Notes: generated by a model not told the origin, from the letters alone. A stretch of DNA of 64,000 nt from Alphaproteobacteria bacterium (GCA_030066595.1 JASJBI010000025.1:59004-123003), one strand, 5' to 3'; positions 1-12,354 are shown, counted from the first letter of the stretch. Numbers and translations are program-made.

Positions 1-74
1 TCCGGGTCGATGTCACGAAGAGCAGTCTCAAGCGTCGTCGCCCCCCGCAGCAGCGGGAAAAACCACTGAATCAC
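1..74 (-). CDS. Possible 5' end of a divergent gene, cut by the window edge
   Basis: A short open frame on the minus strand begins with GTG at 74 and runs off the window; the visible 25 residues start with IQWFFPLLRG and have GC-rich third positions. It would be divergent from the YgfZ gene with about 107 bp between starts, a normal promoter spacing. No clear Shine-Dalgarno precedes the GTG and I do not recognise the protein, so this may be chance. Confidence 0.22.
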   Translation of the reverse strand, partial: MIQWFFPLLRGATTLETALRDIDP

Positions 75-181
75 TTGGGGAAATCCATGCGGGCCGTGTT
101 ATACGTCGCGACCTTCGGCTTGCCAAGCGCCGGGACGCGACCCACCTGTTCAGCCGGGGAGCGGAGATCGAGGGGCAAACC

Positions 182-1054
182 ATGGCGACTGCCAAATTTC
201 TCATCGCGGAAGACCGCGGCGTCCTGGCCGCCAGCGGGGCGGACGCGGGCGGCTTTCTGCAGGGGTTGGTCTCTAACGATGTCGACAAGGTGGATGCGGG
301 TCGGGCGATCTATGCCGCGTTGCTTACACCACAAGGCCGCTTCCTGCACGATTTCTTCGTCGCGCGCGCCGGCGACAGCTATCTGCTCGACTGCGAGGCG
401 GGCCGATCGGCCGATCTCCTGCGCCGCCTGACCATCTACCGACTGCGGGCCAAAGTGTCTCTCGAGGACGCAGGTGCGAATCTCGCGGCCGTGATCGTCT
501 ATGGCGAGGGTGCCCATGAGGCCTTGGGTTTACCGGGCGAGGCCGGCGCGGCCGCTGCCCTTGCCGGCGGCGTGGTGTTCGTGGACCCCCGAACCCCGTC
601 CGCGGGCGCGCGCGGCATGCTGCCGCGGGCCAAAGCGGCCGAATTCCTCGCGGCTGCCGGCCTCTCGCGGGGCGATGCGGCCGAGTACGACTCCTTGCGC
701 CTGCGCCTTGGCCTGCCCGACGGCAGTCGCGACCTGCCCGTGGAAAAGGCGCTGCTGATGGAGAATCGCTTCGAGGAGCTGAACGGGCTCGACTGGGACA
801 AAGGCTGCTATGTCGGTCAGGAGCTCACTGCGCGCATGAAGTATCGCGCCCTGGTCAAAAAGCAGCTCACGCCGGTCCGCGTAGACGGCCCGCTGCCCGA
901 CGTCGGCGCGCCGATCATGGCCGGCGACAAGGAGGTCGGCGAGATGCGTTCGGGCCGGGATGGGCTCGCGCTCGCGTTTTTGCGCGTGGACGCCCTCGAG
1001 GAGGCGGGCGCGCTCAGCTCAGGCGATGCGAAGCTGGCCCTTCTGACGCCCTAG
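182..1054 (+). CDS. ygfZ: YgfZ/GcvT-type folate-binding protein
   Basis: The 290-residue product is a COG0354 (YgfZ/IBA57) protein, known to help assemble or repair [4Fe-4S] clusters with tetrahydrofolate. The family signature KGCYVGQE is visible at about residues 207-214, after a GcvT-like N-terminal half, and the length fits alphaproteobacterial members. The ATG at 182 follows a GGGG-containing purine stretch and gives the usual N-terminus. It stands alone, convergent with the HIT gene. The folate-dependent Fe-S role is family knowledge; nothing in the sequence is atypical. Confidence 0.92.
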   Translation: MATAKFLIAEDRGVLAASGADAGGFLQGLVSNDVDKVDAGRAIYAALLTPQGRFLHDFFVARAGDSYLLDCEAGRSADLLRRLTIYRLRAKVSLEDAGANLAAVIVYGEGAHEALGLPGEAGAAAALAGGVVFVDPRTPSAGARGMLPRAKAAEFLAAAGLSRGDAAEYDSLRLRLGLPDGSRDLPVEKALLMENRFEELNGLDWDKGCYVGQELTARMKYRALVKKQLTPVRVDGPLPDVGAPIMAGDKEVGEMRSGRDGLALAFLRVDALEEAGALSSGDAKLALLTP

Positions 1055-1089
1055 GCCTGACGGGCCTGCAGTCCCGCTCTGCCCTATCC

Positions 1090-1515
1090 CTAGTCTCCGA
1101 TCGCCGCCGCGATCTCTTCGCCGAGCGCCTTGATCCTTTCCATGTCACCCGGATGGTGGCCCCAGTTCATCTTCAGCTCGTCGCCGATCCGGCGGGGCAT
1201 GACGTGAAGATGGAAGTGGAACACGGACTGTTCCGCCCCCTCGCCGTTCGCCTGCACCAGGTTGATGCCGTCGGGCCCGACCACCGCGTTGACCACCGCC
1301 GCCACCTTCTTGGCGGAACGCGCCGCCGCCGAAATGGCCGCATCGGAGACCTTGTACAGGTTCGCCGCATGCTCCTTGGTGATCACTAGGCAATGGCCTT
1401 CGTTCGCCGGGTTGATGTCCATGAAGGCCAGTGTGTCTTCATCTTCGTAGATCCTGAAACATGGAATGTCGCCGGCGATGATCTTGCAGAAGATGCAGTC
1501 CGGATCCTTGCTCAT
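1090..1515 (-). CDS. HIT (histidine triad) family protein
   Basis: This 141-residue HINT/PKCI-like protein carries the triad HFHLHVMP near residues 97-104 and an N-terminal CIFCKI motif typical of the branch; such proteins hydrolyse nucleoside phosphoramidates or related adenylates. An upstream in-frame ATG at 1596 is rejected: the ATG at 1515 has a GAGGAA ribosome-binding site and yields the standard MSKDPDCIFCK start. It is convergent with ygfZ. The exact substrate cannot be read from sequence. Confidence 0.93.
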   Translation of the reverse strand: MSKDPDCIFCKIIAGDIPCFRIYEDEDTLAFMDINPANEGHCLVITKEHAANLYKVSDAAISAAARSAKKVAAVVNAVVGPDGINLVQANGEGAEQSVFHFHLHVMPRRIGDELKMNWGHHPGDMERIKALGEEIAAAIGD

Positions 1516-1652
1516 GGGCGTTCCTCTCGCGTCAGCATCAGGCAGTGCTCCTGCCTTCACTATAGGACATGGGGCCGAACGCGCGAACCGAGGCACGGCA
1601 GCGACGGGACGTGCTAGACTGCCAGAAGTCCATCCTTTGAGAGTTGCGTTCC

Positions 1653-2006
1653 ATGTGGAAATGGATCGTCGCGCAGGGCCCGACCTTCCAGGCGCTCTTG
1701 ATCACCGCGCTGGCGGCGGTGGCTGCGGCGCTTGCGTTCTCGGTCATGGGCTGGATCGGCGTGGGGCTCTTGGGCCTTGCCGGTTTGATCGTTGCGGTTC
1801 GGATCGATCTCACCGAGGACAAGGTGGCGGGCGACATGACCCTCGGCAGCACCGCCTACGTGCGTCAGGTCGAGGAACTGGCGCGCCGCGATCCGCGCCA
1901 GCGGGCCGCCGAGGCCGCCACCCGGGACATCGCGCTCACGGTACTCAAGACCGTGGCCGGCATCCTCGCCGCGATCGGCCTCGGCCTGTTCATCTTCGGG
2001 GGCTAA
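1653..2006 (+). CDS. Small two-TM membrane protein, function unknown
   Basis: The 117-residue product has an N-terminal hydrophobic block (about residues 11-45), a charged central segment of about 45 residues and a C-terminal hydrophobic segment ending in GLFIFGG, so two hydrophobic regions around a polar domain, probably cytoplasmic. ATG at 1653 is preceded by GAGAG; a TTG at 1644 is the alternative start. It is divergent from the HIT gene and convergent with ppdK. I do not recognise a family. Confidence 0.68.
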   Translation: MWKWIVAQGPTFQALLITALAAVAAALAFSVMGWIGVGLLGLAGLIVAVRIDLTEDKVAGDMTLGSTAYVRQVEELARRDPRQRAAEAATRDIALTVLKTVAGILAAIGLGLFIFGG

Positions 2007-2051
2007 TGGAGACCGTTTCCGCGGGCGCTGAGCCGCGCCCCGGACGGATGC

Positions 2052-4733
<2,682 letters not shown>

Positions 4734-4781
4734 GTTCGGTTCGTCCCCTCTGTCCTCCGCGTCTTGCAGCGCCGTCATGCG

Positions 4782-6842
4782 TCAGCCCTCGATTCGCGAG
4801 AAATCCGCCACGGTGTCCATTGTGCCCTTTATCTGCGCCAGGAGCTTGAGCCGGTTCTCGCGCAGCGCCCGGTCCTCGGCGTTTACGGTCACCTTGTCGA
4901 AGAAGGCATCGACCGGCTCGCGCAGTCTGGCCAGCGCGGCCATCGCACCGGCAAAGTCCTCCTCGGACAAAGCCTGGCTGCTGCCTGCCTCGGCCTGACC
5001 CAGCGCGCCGGTCAGCGCCCGTTCCTCCTCTTCGATCAGCCGCTCCAGAGCCGGCGCACCGGTATAGGTCACGCCATCCTTCTTTTCTTCGATCCGCACG
5101 ATGTTGGCCGCCCGGCCGTAAGCCGTCAGCAGGTTGGCGCCGTCATCCGAGCCGAGAAAATCCCCCAGCGCCCGGACCCGGGCCATCAGCCGCACCAGAT
5201 CGTCCTCGCCGCCGAGAGCGAAGACGGCGGTGATGTGGTCGTGCGGCACGCCCTCGTCCCGGAGATGCACCTTGAGGCGGTCGGCAAAGAAATCGATCAG
5301 CCCTTCGGGCGCCCGGCCGCCGTGCAGATCGCTCGCCTTGGAGAACACCGTCGCCAGCGGCAGCCTGAGGCCGTTCTCGAGAACAAGCCGGATCACGCCC
5401 AGCGCCGCGCGCCTGAGCGCATAGGGGTCCCTCGATCCCGTCGGTTTCTCGTCGATGCCGAAAAAGCCCACCAGCGTGTCGATCTTGTCGGCCAGCGCCA
5501 CCGCAACCGAGACCGGCGCCCGCGGGCAGCTGTCGCTCGGTCCCAGCGGCGCATAGTGCTCGGCAACGGCATTCGCGGCCTCTTCGCTCTCGCCGTCGTG
5601 CAGCGCGTAGTAGCGCCCCATGATGCCCTGCAACTCGGGGAACTCGCCGACCATCTCGGTGGTCAGATCCGCCTTGGCCAGGCGCGCGGCCGAGCGCGCC
5701 TTGTCGCGATCGGCGCCGACCGCGGTGGCGATCTCGGCGGCCAGGACGCCCACTCGGTCGATCTTGTCGCCCACCGAGCCGAGCTTCTCGTGGAAGATGA
5801 TGCCGCGCAGCGCCGGAATGCGGCTCGCCAGCGAGGTCTTCCGGTCCTGGTCCCAGAAGAACTTGGCGTCGGCGAGCCGGGCGCGCAGCACCCGTTCGTT
5901 GCCAGCGACGATGGCCTTGCCGCCGTCCGCCGTTTCCATGTTCGCGGCCACCAGGAATCTGGGTGCGAGCGTGCCGTCCTCGGTCTCCAGCGCGAAGTAC
6001 TTCTGGTGCGTCCGCATGGCGGTCGTCAGGACCTCGGGTGGTACCTCCATGAAGGCCTCGTCGATGGCGCCCATCAATACCACGGGCCACTCGACCAGCC
6101 CCGTCACCTCGTCAAGCAGGCCGGGATCGTCCTTGACCTTGAGCCCGGCCTCGGCCGCGACGGCCTCGGCCTGCGTGCGGATGATCTCGCGGCGCTCGGC
6201 CTGATCGACCACCACATAGGCATCACTCAGCTTCTGAACGTAATCCTGGAACCCGTTGACCTCAAAAGCTGCCAGCGCGAGGAAGCGATGGCCAAGGGTG
6301 GTGGATGCAAACGGAACTCGGCCGCCATCAAGATCGTATTCGCCCGACAGCGGTTTGCCGTCGAAGAGCGCCAGGATCCCATGCAAGGGTCGGACGTAGC
6401 GGACCCGATTCGCCCCCCAGCGCATGGACTTCGGCCAGGGGATCGCGCCCACCGCATCGATCAAGAGGCTGGGCAGGACCTGGTCCGACGGGGCACCCTT
6501 CTGCTCGCTGACCGCGAAATAGAATTCGTTGCCCTTGACCTCCCGCACCTCGCACTGATCGAGGCTGGCGAGCCCGGCCGATTTCAGAAAGCCCTGGATT
6601 GCCTGCTCCGGCGCGCCGACGCGCGGCCCCTTGCGCTCTTCCCGCACATCCGGCTGCTGGGTCGGCAATCCGTCGACGACCAGCGTGAGGCGGCGTGGCG
6701 TGACGTAGGCGTCCGCCTTCTCGAATTCGAGGCCGGCTTTCTTGAGGCCCTCGGTCACCAGACGCTTGAGGTCCCCGGCCGCGCGAGCTTGCATGCGCGC
6801 GGGGATCTCTTCCGACAACAGCTCGAGCAAGAGCTCCGCCAC
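4782..6842 (-). CDS. glyS: Glycyl-tRNA synthetase beta subunit
   Basis: The 686-residue GlyS pairs with GlyQ in the alpha2beta2 bacterial glycyl-tRNA synthetase. The start [18 protein letters not shown] is characteristic, and the body contains the long tRNA-binding region and a C-terminal anticodon-binding (DALR-like) helical domain. The start lies 4 bp after the glyQ stop, so the subunits are translationally coupled. No truncation is seen. Confidence 0.97.
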   Translation of the reverse strand: MAELLLELLSEEIPARMQARAAGDLKRLVTEGLKKAGLEFEKADAYVTPRRLTLVVDGLPTQQPDVREERKGPRVGAPEQAIQGFLKSAGLASLDQCEVREVKGNEFYFAVSEQKGAPSDQVLPSLLIDAVGAIPWPKSMRWGANRVRYVRPLHGILALFDGKPLSGEYDLDGGRVPFASTTLGHRFLALAAFEVNGFQDYVQKLSDAYVVVDQAERREIIRTQAEAVAAEAGLKVKDDPGLLDEVTGLVEWPVVLMGAIDEAFMEVPPEVLTTAMRTHQKYFALETEDGTLAPRFLVAANMETADGGKAIVAGNERVLRARLADAKFFWDQDRKTSLASRIPALRGIIFHEKLGSVGDKIDRVGVLAAEIATAVGADRDKARSAARLAKADLTTEMVGEFPELQGIMGRYYALHDGESEEAANAVAEHYAPLGPSDSCPRAPVSVAVALADKIDTLVGFFGIDEKPTGSRDPYALRRAALGVIRLVLENGLRLPLATVFSKASDLHGGRAPEGLIDFFADRLKVHLRDEGVPHDHITAVFALGGEDDLVRLMARVRALGDFLGSDDGANLLTAYGRAANIVRIEEKKDGVTYTGAPALERLIEEEERALTGALGQAEAGSSQALSEEDFAGAMAALARLREPVDAFFDKVTVNAEDRALRENRLKLLAQIKGTMDTVADFSRIEG

Positions 6843-6845
6843 CGC

Positions 6846-7751
6846 TCAGGCCCCCGCCTCGGCCAGATGCCCGCGGCTCCTGAGCCAGCCTTCGCAGCAA
6901 CCCTTGGTCAGCGTCCGGACCCGCAGGATGTAGGACTGGCGCTCGGTGGCCGAGATCACGCCGCGGGCGTCGAGCAGGTTGAACAGGTGGCTAGCCTTGA
7001 TGCACTGGTCATAGGCCGGCAGCGCCAAGCCGGCACCCAGAAGGCTGGTGCATTCCGCCTCGGCATCCTGGAAATGGCGCAGCAATGTGTCGGTATTGGC
7101 CTGCTCGAAGTTGTGCGCCGAGTACTCCCGCTCGGCCTGCAGGAAGACGTCACCATAGGTCATGCCGCCCTGGTCCTTGGGCACCCCGTCCCAATCCAGG
7201 TCGTAGACGTTCTCCACCCCCTGGACGTACATCGCCAGCCGCTCGAGCCCATAGGTGTATTCCACCGAGACCGGGTCGCAGTCGAAGCCGCCGACCTGCT
7301 GGAAGTAAGTGAACTGGGTGACCTCCATGCCGTCGCACCAGACCTCCCAGCCGAGCCCCCAGGCGCCCAGGGTCGGGCTTTCCCAGTCGTCTTCCACGAA
7401 TCGGATGTCGTGCTCCATGGGATCGATGCCGAGCTCCACCAGGCTTTGCAGATACAGCTCCTGGCTGTCCTCGGGCGACGGCTTCAGGATCACCTGGAAT
7501 TGGTAGTAATGTTGCAGCCGGTTGGGGTTGTCCCCATAGCGGCCGTCGGTCGGCCGCCGGGACGGCTGGACATAGGCCACCTTCCACGGCTCGGGACCGA
7601 GCGTGCGCAGGGTCGTCGCCGGATGGAAGGTGCCGGCGCCCACTTCCATGTCATAGGGCTGCAGGATCACGCAGCCCTGCCTCGCCCAGTAGTCCTGCAG
7701 CTTGAGTATGAGGGACTGGAACGAGCGTTCGAACGCGCCGTTCTGCGCCAT
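6846..7751 (-). CDS. glyQ: Glycyl-tRNA synthetase alpha subunit
   Basis: GlyQ (301 residues) is the catalytic class II subunit of tetrameric glycyl-tRNA synthetase. Family blocks such as [16 protein letters not shown] (about residues 26-41), [14 protein letters not shown] and [18 protein letters not shown] are all present, and the length is standard. It is first of the glyQ-glyS pair, with a possible upstream partner gene 78 bp away on the same strand. Confidence 0.97.
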   Translation of the reverse strand: MAQNGAFERSFQSLILKLQDYWARQGCVILQPYDMEVGAGTFHPATTLRTLGPEPWKVAYVQPSRRPTDGRYGDNPNRLQHYYQFQVILKPSPEDSQELYLQSLVELGIDPMEHDIRFVEDDWESPTLGAWGLGWEVWCDGMEVTQFTYFQQVGGFDCDPVSVEYTYGLERLAMYVQGVENVYDLDWDGVPKDQGGMTYGDVFLQAEREYSAHNFEQANTDTLLRHFQDAEAECTSLLGAGLALPAYDQCIKASHLFNLLDARGVISATERQSYILRVRTLTKGCCEGWLRSRGHLAEAGA

Positions 7752-7828
7752 TTTTCGATTACTTCCGAGGGGTCGACAAGAACGCGGCGGACCTTACTCC
7801 CGCCCCCGTCGGAGGGTCAAGTTAACGG

Positions 7829-8068
7829 TCACCGATTGCTGCCCGGGCACTCCGGGCGGCCGCAGGTCTCGCCCTGGCCCGCGGGGATGAACGTGTCGCA
7901 GTAGGGACACTTGACCATGTCCTCGATCTGCTCGGCCCGGCGTTCGGCGGCGCTCTTCTGCGCGTCCTTGCCCTTGATGCGGCCAGACCCGGAGCCGAAT
8001 CGCCGAAAGCCGTACCAGACGACGGCGATGATCGCCACGAGGACCAGGATCTTCAGGGGGCTCAACAT
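7829..8068 (-). CDS. PP0621-like small membrane zinc-ribbon protein
   Basis: This 79-residue protein has one N-terminal membrane segment (about residues 4-20), a basic linker, then a charged helix and a C-terminal cysteine pair set CPYCDTFIP...CGRPECPG that should bind one zinc. It resembles the PP0621 group of small inner-membrane proteins. It sits immediately upstream of glyQ on the same strand, 78 bp away, and is divergent from the lipoprotein at 8218. Function is unknown; family assignment is from pattern memory only. Confidence 0.72.
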   Translation of the reverse strand: MLSPLKILVLVAIIAVVWYGFRRFGSGSGRIKGKDAQKSAAERRAEQIEDMVKCPYCDTFIPAGQGETCGRPECPGSNR

Positions 8069-8217
8069 ACCTATTGCGGTTTCCTAGCGCGGTGCCACCG
8101 GGGACGCAACGGCGCGGCCCAGTGACCGCGGTCACAGCGCATCCGGCGGATGCCGCCTATGGTCTCACAAGTTCCGAACACGGAAACGTCCATTGCAAGA
8201 GTTCTGAGGAGTTTACC

Positions 8218-8448
8218 ATGCGACATATCGCAGTCCCGATCGCATTGGCCGGTGCGCTTTCGGTTTCCGCCTGTGCCGGGCTCAACGACACCGAGCAGCG
8301 GGTCCTCTCAGGCGGCGCCATCGGTGCCGGCTCCGGTGCGGTCATCACCGCGGCCAGCGGCGGCTGCGTTGCCTGCGGGGCCGCGATCGGCGGTGCCGTG
8401 GGTGCCGCCGGCGGCTATGTCTACGACCGGATCGAGAAGGACCAGTAG
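8218..8448 (+). CDS. Glycine-zipper lipoprotein
   Basis: The 76-residue product has a lipoprotein signal with a SACAG lipobox (lipid cysteine near residue 19), followed by a glycine/alanine-rich stretch with two GAxxGAxxG-like repeats, typical of small glycine-zipper outer-membrane or periplasmic proteins, and a polar tail YDRIEKDQ. The ATG has a GAGGAG ribosome-binding site. Two cysteines (GCVAC) inside the zipper are unusual. It is monocistronic and followed by a hairpin terminator. Confidence 0.75.
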   Translation: MRHIAVPIALAGALSVSACAGLNDTEQRVLSGGAIGAGSGAVITAASGGCVACGAAIGGAVGAAGGYVYDRIEKDQ

Positions 8449-8507
8449 GTCCTGAGGGGGGACAGGTAGATCCTTCGCCAGACCAGGAATGGTCGCAACC
8501 GTGGGAC

Positions 8508-8538
8508 AGCCCCGGCCCAGGTAGGCGCCGGGGCTTCT
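8508..8538. terminator. Hairpin between convergent genes
   Basis: AGCCCCGG (8508-8515) pairs with CCGGGGCT (8528-8535), followed by TCTC. It lies between the glycine-zipper lipoprotein gene and the convergent S49 protease gene, so it could terminate both. The U-tract is weak. Confidence 0.55.
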
Positions 8539-8546
8539 CACGCCTG

Positions 8547-9398
8547 CTAGAGGCCAAATCGCGCCCACAGCATGCGTTCTTCGACCGTCGCGATGGCCTC
8601 GGCGACCCAGTCGTCGCCGGCGGGCGCCGCCATGCGCAAGCGCCGCCGCCAGAATGGTTTCCGTTCGCCGAACAGGCGAAACCGCGTCTGATCGCCAAAG
8701 CGGTCGCGCAGCGTGCCGCGCAGATCCCCGATCCCATCGACCAGGCCGTACTCGACCGCCTGCCGCCCGGTCCAGAACGCGCCGCTGAACAGCTCGCGCT
8801 CGGGACCGACCAGCTTGTCGCCGCGCCGCTCGCGCACCATCTGCTTGAAGTTCTCGTGCATCTCTTCCTGAATGCCCTTGAGATGCTGCACGTCGCGGCT
8901 GTTCTCCGCCTGGAACGGGTCCAGCATGCCCTTGCGCTCGCCGGCGGTGTACATGCGCCGCTCCACGCCGATGCGCTTGAGCGCCTCGTTGAGCCCGAAG
9001 CCCGCGCTCACCACGCCGATCGAGCCGACGATGGAATTGCCGTCGGCGTAGATCTCGTCGGCGGCGCAGGCCAGCCAGTAGCCGCCCGAGGCGCCGACAT
9101 CCTCGATGAAGGCATAGACCGGCAGATCCTTCTCTTCCGCCAGCGCGCGAACCCGTGTCTGGATCAAGGACGACTGGACCGGTGATCCACCGGGCGAGTT
9201 GATCGCCAACGCCACCGCCTTGGTCGATCGCTGGGCGAAGGCCCGCTCGATCGCGGGCGCCAACCCGGCCATCGAAATCCCGGCGCGGGCGGGACCGAGG
9301 CGCCCGATGATCCCGCTCATCCGTATGACGGACACCACCGGCCGGCGCGATCGAAATCGCAGGACCGCGGGAAAGCCTATGCCACGTTTGCTGGCCAT
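8547..9398 (-). CDS. S49 family (SppA/SohB-like) serine protease
   Basis: The 283-residue protein is a short, single-repeat S49 peptidase. Visible are INSPGGSPVQSS, the nucleophile block DVGASGGYWLACAAD, the SIGVV strand and the putative base lysine in GERKGMLDPF. No long signal sequence precedes the domain, unlike membrane SppA. The frame stays open far upstream, but that part overlaps the methylase gene. ATG at 9398 is chosen; a GTG at 9410 with GAGGG five bases ahead is a good alternative. It lies 32 bp after the methylase on the same strand. Confidence 0.88.
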   Translation of the reverse strand: MASKRGIGFPAVLRFRSRRPVVSVIRMSGIIGRLGPARAGISMAGLAPAIERAFAQRSTKAVALAINSPGGSPVQSSLIQTRVRALAEEKDLPVYAFIEDVGASGGYWLACAADEIYADGNSIVGSIGVVSAGFGLNEALKRIGVERRMYTAGERKGMLDPFQAENSRDVQHLKGIQEEMHENFKQMVRERRGDKLVGPERELFSGAFWTGRQAVEYGLVDGIGDLRGTLRDRFGDQTRFRLFGERKPFWRRRLRMAAPAGDDWVAEAIATVEERMLWARFGL

Positions 9399-9430
9399 TG
9401 TTCCGTCCACATAGTCCCTCGCCCCGCTGC

Positions 9431-10192
9431 TTACAACATCAGGGCAGCGCCGTCGCGCAGCACGGCGTCCGCGGCGCGGGTGTAGCTGCCGTCCGGGTCG
9501 TGCAGAACCAGGCCCGAGGATATCCGCAGAGGCGTCCGCGTGCCTTTGCGCGCGCGGACGATCACCCGTTTGGCGGGTTCGCCCGCCCTGGGCCAAAGCG
9601 GAAACACGACCGCCTCTCCCGCCCGTCCGCGCAGCCCCGCCAGGATATCGCCCAGACGCTCGGCGCGATGAATCATGACCAAGTGGCCCTTCGGCCGCAG
9701 CATCGCCAGGCAGAACGCGATCCAGTCCGCCAGGCCGGCCTCGCCCTCGACATGCGCCCGCGTCAGCCCAGCATCCGGCGGCGGCGTCCCGTCGCCGGCC
9801 ACTCCATAGGGCGGATTGGCCATGACCCGGTCGAAGCTGCCGGCGACCAACTGCGGCGGCGGCCTCAGGAGATCGCCGCGCACGACCTGAACCCGATCCG
9901 TCACGCCGTTCGCGCCGATGTTCCGGTCCGCCAGTTCGGCCAGCTCGGTCTGTAGCTCCAGCCCGACGATCCGGCAGTTGGGAACCCTGCAGGCGAGACA
10001 CAGCATGGCCGCGCCGCTGCCCGCACCCACATCCAGGATCCGATCTTCGTCCCGTGCCGCAACGGCGGCCGCCAGCAGCACCGGATCGATCGCCGCCCGA
10101 TAGCCGCCGACCGGCTGGCTCAGCGTCACCCGCCCGCCCAGCAGCGCATCCGCACTCCCGCCTCGCTCGACGCTGGAGCGGGTCTCAGGCAC
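9431..10192 (-). CDS. TrmN6-like tRNA1(Val) adenine-N6 methyltransferase
   Basis: This 253-residue Rossmann-fold SAM methylase has the SAM loop ILDVGAGSGAAMLCLA and the catalytic MANPPYG motif of N6-adenine methylases; these plus the N-terminal LSQPVGGYRAAIDPVLLAAA segment match COG4123. Such enzymes modify A37 of tRNA1(Val); the substrate here is inferred. It overlaps the DUF2007 gene by 8 bp on the same strand, so the two are probably co-translated. The order polyprenyl synthase, DUF2007, TrmN6-like, S49 protease is one I associate with alphaproteobacteria. Confidence 0.86.
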   Translation of the reverse strand: MPETRSSVERGGSADALLGGRVTLSQPVGGYRAAIDPVLLAAAVAARDEDRILDVGAGSGAAMLCLACRVPNCRIVGLELQTELAELADRNIGANGVTDRVQVVRGDLLRPPPQLVAGSFDRVMANPPYGVAGDGTPPPDAGLTRAHVEGEAGLADWIAFCLAMLRPKGHLVMIHRAERLGDILAGLRGRAGEAVVFPLWPRAGEPAKRVIVRARKGTRTPLRISSGLVLHDPDGSYTRAADAVLRDGAALML

Positions 10193-10421
10193 GGCTGGAA
10201 TCCGGATCCGGGACGATGCCGGGTCGGGCCGCGTTCAACACCCAACAGGCGCGATGGTGGTCTTCCTCGGCCACCATGATCCGTCGGGGAATGGCGCTGA
10301 TACTGCCCTCGATGATGCTGGCGTGGCTGTCGAAGACCAAGCAGTCGATATGCTCCGCCGCCAGCACAGCCTGGATCCACGATAGGAGCACGGGGTCGTT
10401 GCTGCGCAGGAGTTCTCTCAT
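10185..10421 (-). CDS. DUF2007 putative signal-transducing protein
   Basis: The 78-residue product resembles DUF2007 (GlnB-like ferredoxin fold): MRELLRSNDPVLLSWIQAVL followed by a strand-helix-strand unit ending in RRIMVAEEDHHRACWVLN. ATG at 10421 gives the family N-terminus; upstream in-frame ATGs lie in the divergent promoter. It overlaps the downstream methylase start by 8 bp. Biochemical function of the family is not established. Confidence 0.78.
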   Translation of the reverse strand: MRELLRSNDPVLLSWIQAVLAAEHIDCLVFDSHASIIEGSISAIPRRIMVAEEDHHRACWVLNAARPGIVPDPDSSRA

Positions 10422-10609
10422 AAGGTCACTAGCTAAGTTGTTGCTGCCAATTGCTTGTTCTCCGGAGAACCGCATATTTGGTATGTATGAGTGTAGGCTG
10501 TTCCACACTTGACCGGTCCGGCCGCCCGTCTATGCTCGCGAGGCTGCCTGCTTCGGTCAAGCGTGCCGCGCGGAGCCGAGGCGGGTCGCGTATTGCGGGG
10601 GGATAGCGA

Positions 10610-11632
10610 GTGGCTGTGATCGTCAGCCTTGAGGGTGACCGCGGGCCCGAGCAACGGCCCACGCTGGACCGCCTGGGCGAGCTCGTATCGAGCGATCTGC
10701 AACGCGTCAACGAGCTGATCGTCCGGCGCATGGACAGCCAGGTGTCCCTGATCCCTGAGCTCGCCGGCCATATCGTTGCCGCGGGGGGCAAGCGCCTGCG
10801 GCCCATGTTGACGCTGGTCGCGGCCAAGCTTTGCGGGTATCGCGGCGATCGGCATATCGCGCTTGCCACCTGTGTCGAGTTCATTCACACCGCGACCCTG
10901 TTGCATGACGACGTGGTCGACGAAAGCGAGCTGCGCCGAGGCCTGAAGACGGCCAATGCCCTCTGGGGCAACAAGGCCAGCGTGCTGGTCGGCGACTTCC
11001 TGTTTGCGCGCGCCTTCCAGATCATGGTTGAGGACGGCTCGCTCCCGGTCCTGTCCATTCTGTCCAACGCGTCGGCCGTCATCTCCGAGGGAGAGGTCCA
11101 GCAGCTGATCACGGCCAACGACACGGCGACCAGCGAGCAGGCCTATCTCGAGGTCATCCAGGCCAAGACCGCTGCGCTGTTCGCGGCGGCCTGCCGCATC
11201 GGGGCGGTGCTCGGCGAACGGCCTGAGGTCGAGGAGGAGGCCCTTGACAGCTATGGCCTCAATCTCGGGATCGCCTTCCAGCTGGTCGACGACGCCTTGG
11301 ACTATTCGGCGGCCCAGAAGACCCTTGGCAAGTCCATCGGCGACGACTTCCGGGAAGGCAAGATCACCTTGCCCATCGTCCTGGCCTACCGCCGGGGGTC
11401 CGAAACCGAACGGCAGTTCTGGCGGCGCGCCATGGAGGATCTCGAGCAGGAGGACGGCGACCTGGAGCGGGCCATCTCGCTCATGGACACGCACGGCGCG
11501 CTCGCCGACACGGTGGCACGGGCCCGCCACTATGGCGCCGTCGCCCGGGACGCCCTTGGCATCTTCTCGGACTCGGTGGAGAAACGCGCCCTGCTCGACG
11601 TCATCGATTTCGCCATCGACCGCGCCTATTAG
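10610..11632 (+). CDS. Long-chain polyprenyl diphosphate synthase (octa/decaprenyl)
   Basis: The 340-residue trans-prenyltransferase elongates farnesyl diphosphate for the ubiquinone side chain. Both aspartate-rich motifs are seen: HDDVVDES (about residue 101) and LVDDALDYS (about residue 225), plus GGKRLRPML near residue 61 for isopentenyl diphosphate binding. Start is GTG at 10610 after a GGGGGGA stretch, with GTG 10616 as alternative. It is IspB/DdsA-like; chain length cannot be read confidently. A short intrinsic terminator follows at 11768. Confidence 0.93.
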   Translation: MAVIVSLEGDRGPEQRPTLDRLGELVSSDLQRVNELIVRRMDSQVSLIPELAGHIVAAGGKRLRPMLTLVAAKLCGYRGDRHIALATCVEFIHTATLLHDDVVDESELRRGLKTANALWGNKASVLVGDFLFARAFQIMVEDGSLPVLSILSNASAVISEGEVQQLITANDTATSEQAYLEVIQAKTAALFAAACRIGAVLGERPEVEEEALDSYGLNLGIAFQLVDDALDYSAAQKTLGKSIGDDFREGKITLPIVLAYRRGSETERQFWRRAMEDLEQEDGDLERAISLMDTHGALADTVARARHYGAVARDALGIFSDSVEKRALLDVIDFAIDRAY

Positions 11633-11767
11633 ACCGACCTCTGCGCTTCCTCCTCGATCCGCCTCGTGATCAGCGTCCGCTGACCGGTCATGGTTGGTGC
11701 CGGCTCGGACCCGATCGCCCGGCCCTCGCCCCGCTGACCCCAACTTGAACCACGCCAGGTGGACTCC

Positions 11768-11790
11768 AACACCTTTTGGTGTTTTAGTTT
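11768..11790 (+). terminator. Intrinsic terminator after the polyprenyl synthase
   Basis: AACACC (11768-11773) pairs with GGTGTT (11778-11783) around a TTTT loop, followed by TTAGTTTTAT. It lies 136 bp after the synthase stop and 73 bp before the next gene, so it separates the two transcription units. Confidence 0.65.
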
Positions 11791-11862
11791 TATGGGTCTC
11801 GCCAATGAAGCGGGATGCCAACAAAACAACATAACCAATTCAGACTCTAGGGAGGGGTCACG

Positions 11863-12354
11863 ATGGCACAGCTGACCATAAACGGTCGCAGCTTCTCCGC
11901 CGACACCGATCCCGATACCCCACTGCTTTGGGTCATTCGGGAGGAACTCCAACTCACTGGCACCAAATATGGCTGCGGCATTGCGCTCTGCGGCGCCTGC
12001 ACCGTGCACATCAACGGCAAGGCCGTGCGGTCCTGCCAGATCTCGGTATCGGAGGCGGAAGGCAGCCAGATCACCACGATCGAGGGCCTGGACAACGCGG
12101 GACAGCACGCCGTGCAGCGCGCCTGGATCGAACACCAGGTTCCGCAGTGCGGCTACTGCCAGTCCGGCATGATCATGCAGGCGGCGGCTTTCCTGGCCGA
12201 CAATCCAAACCCGACGGAGGAAGAGGTCGTCGAGGCGATGACGGACAACATCTGCCGTTGCGCCACCTACTTCCGGATCGTGGGCGCGGTGAAACGCGCG
12301 GCCGAACTCATGGCCTCGGAACGAGCCGGGGTCAGGGAGGTGTCCGATGGCTGA
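11863..12354 (+). CDS. [2Fe-2S] small subunit of a molybdenum hydroxylase (IorA/CoxS-like)
   Basis: This 163-residue electron-transfer subunit has the plant-type [2Fe-2S] domain with cysteines at about 38, 43, 46 and 58 (YGCGIALCGACTVHI) and the second helical [2Fe-2S] domain with QCGYCQSGM and NICRCATYF. It delivers electrons from the Mo site of the partner encoded next; no FAD subunit is present, as in isoquinoline-1-oxidoreductase-type aldehyde dehydrogenases. ATG at 11863 follows GGGAGGGG. It overlaps the next gene by 8 bp. Confidence 0.93.
   Translation: MAQLTINGRSFSADTDPDTPLLWVIREELQLTGTKYGCGIALCGACTVHINGKAVRSCQISVSEAEGSQITTIEGLDNAGQHAVQRAWIEHQVPQCGYCQSGMIMQAAAFLADNPNPTEEEVVEAMTDNICRCATYFRIVGAVKRAAELMASERAGVREVSDG

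Noticed and set aside
9399..10001. N-terminal 201-codon extension of the S49 protease
   Set aside because: The upstream part lies in another frame of the methylase gene; protease homology starts near 9398.
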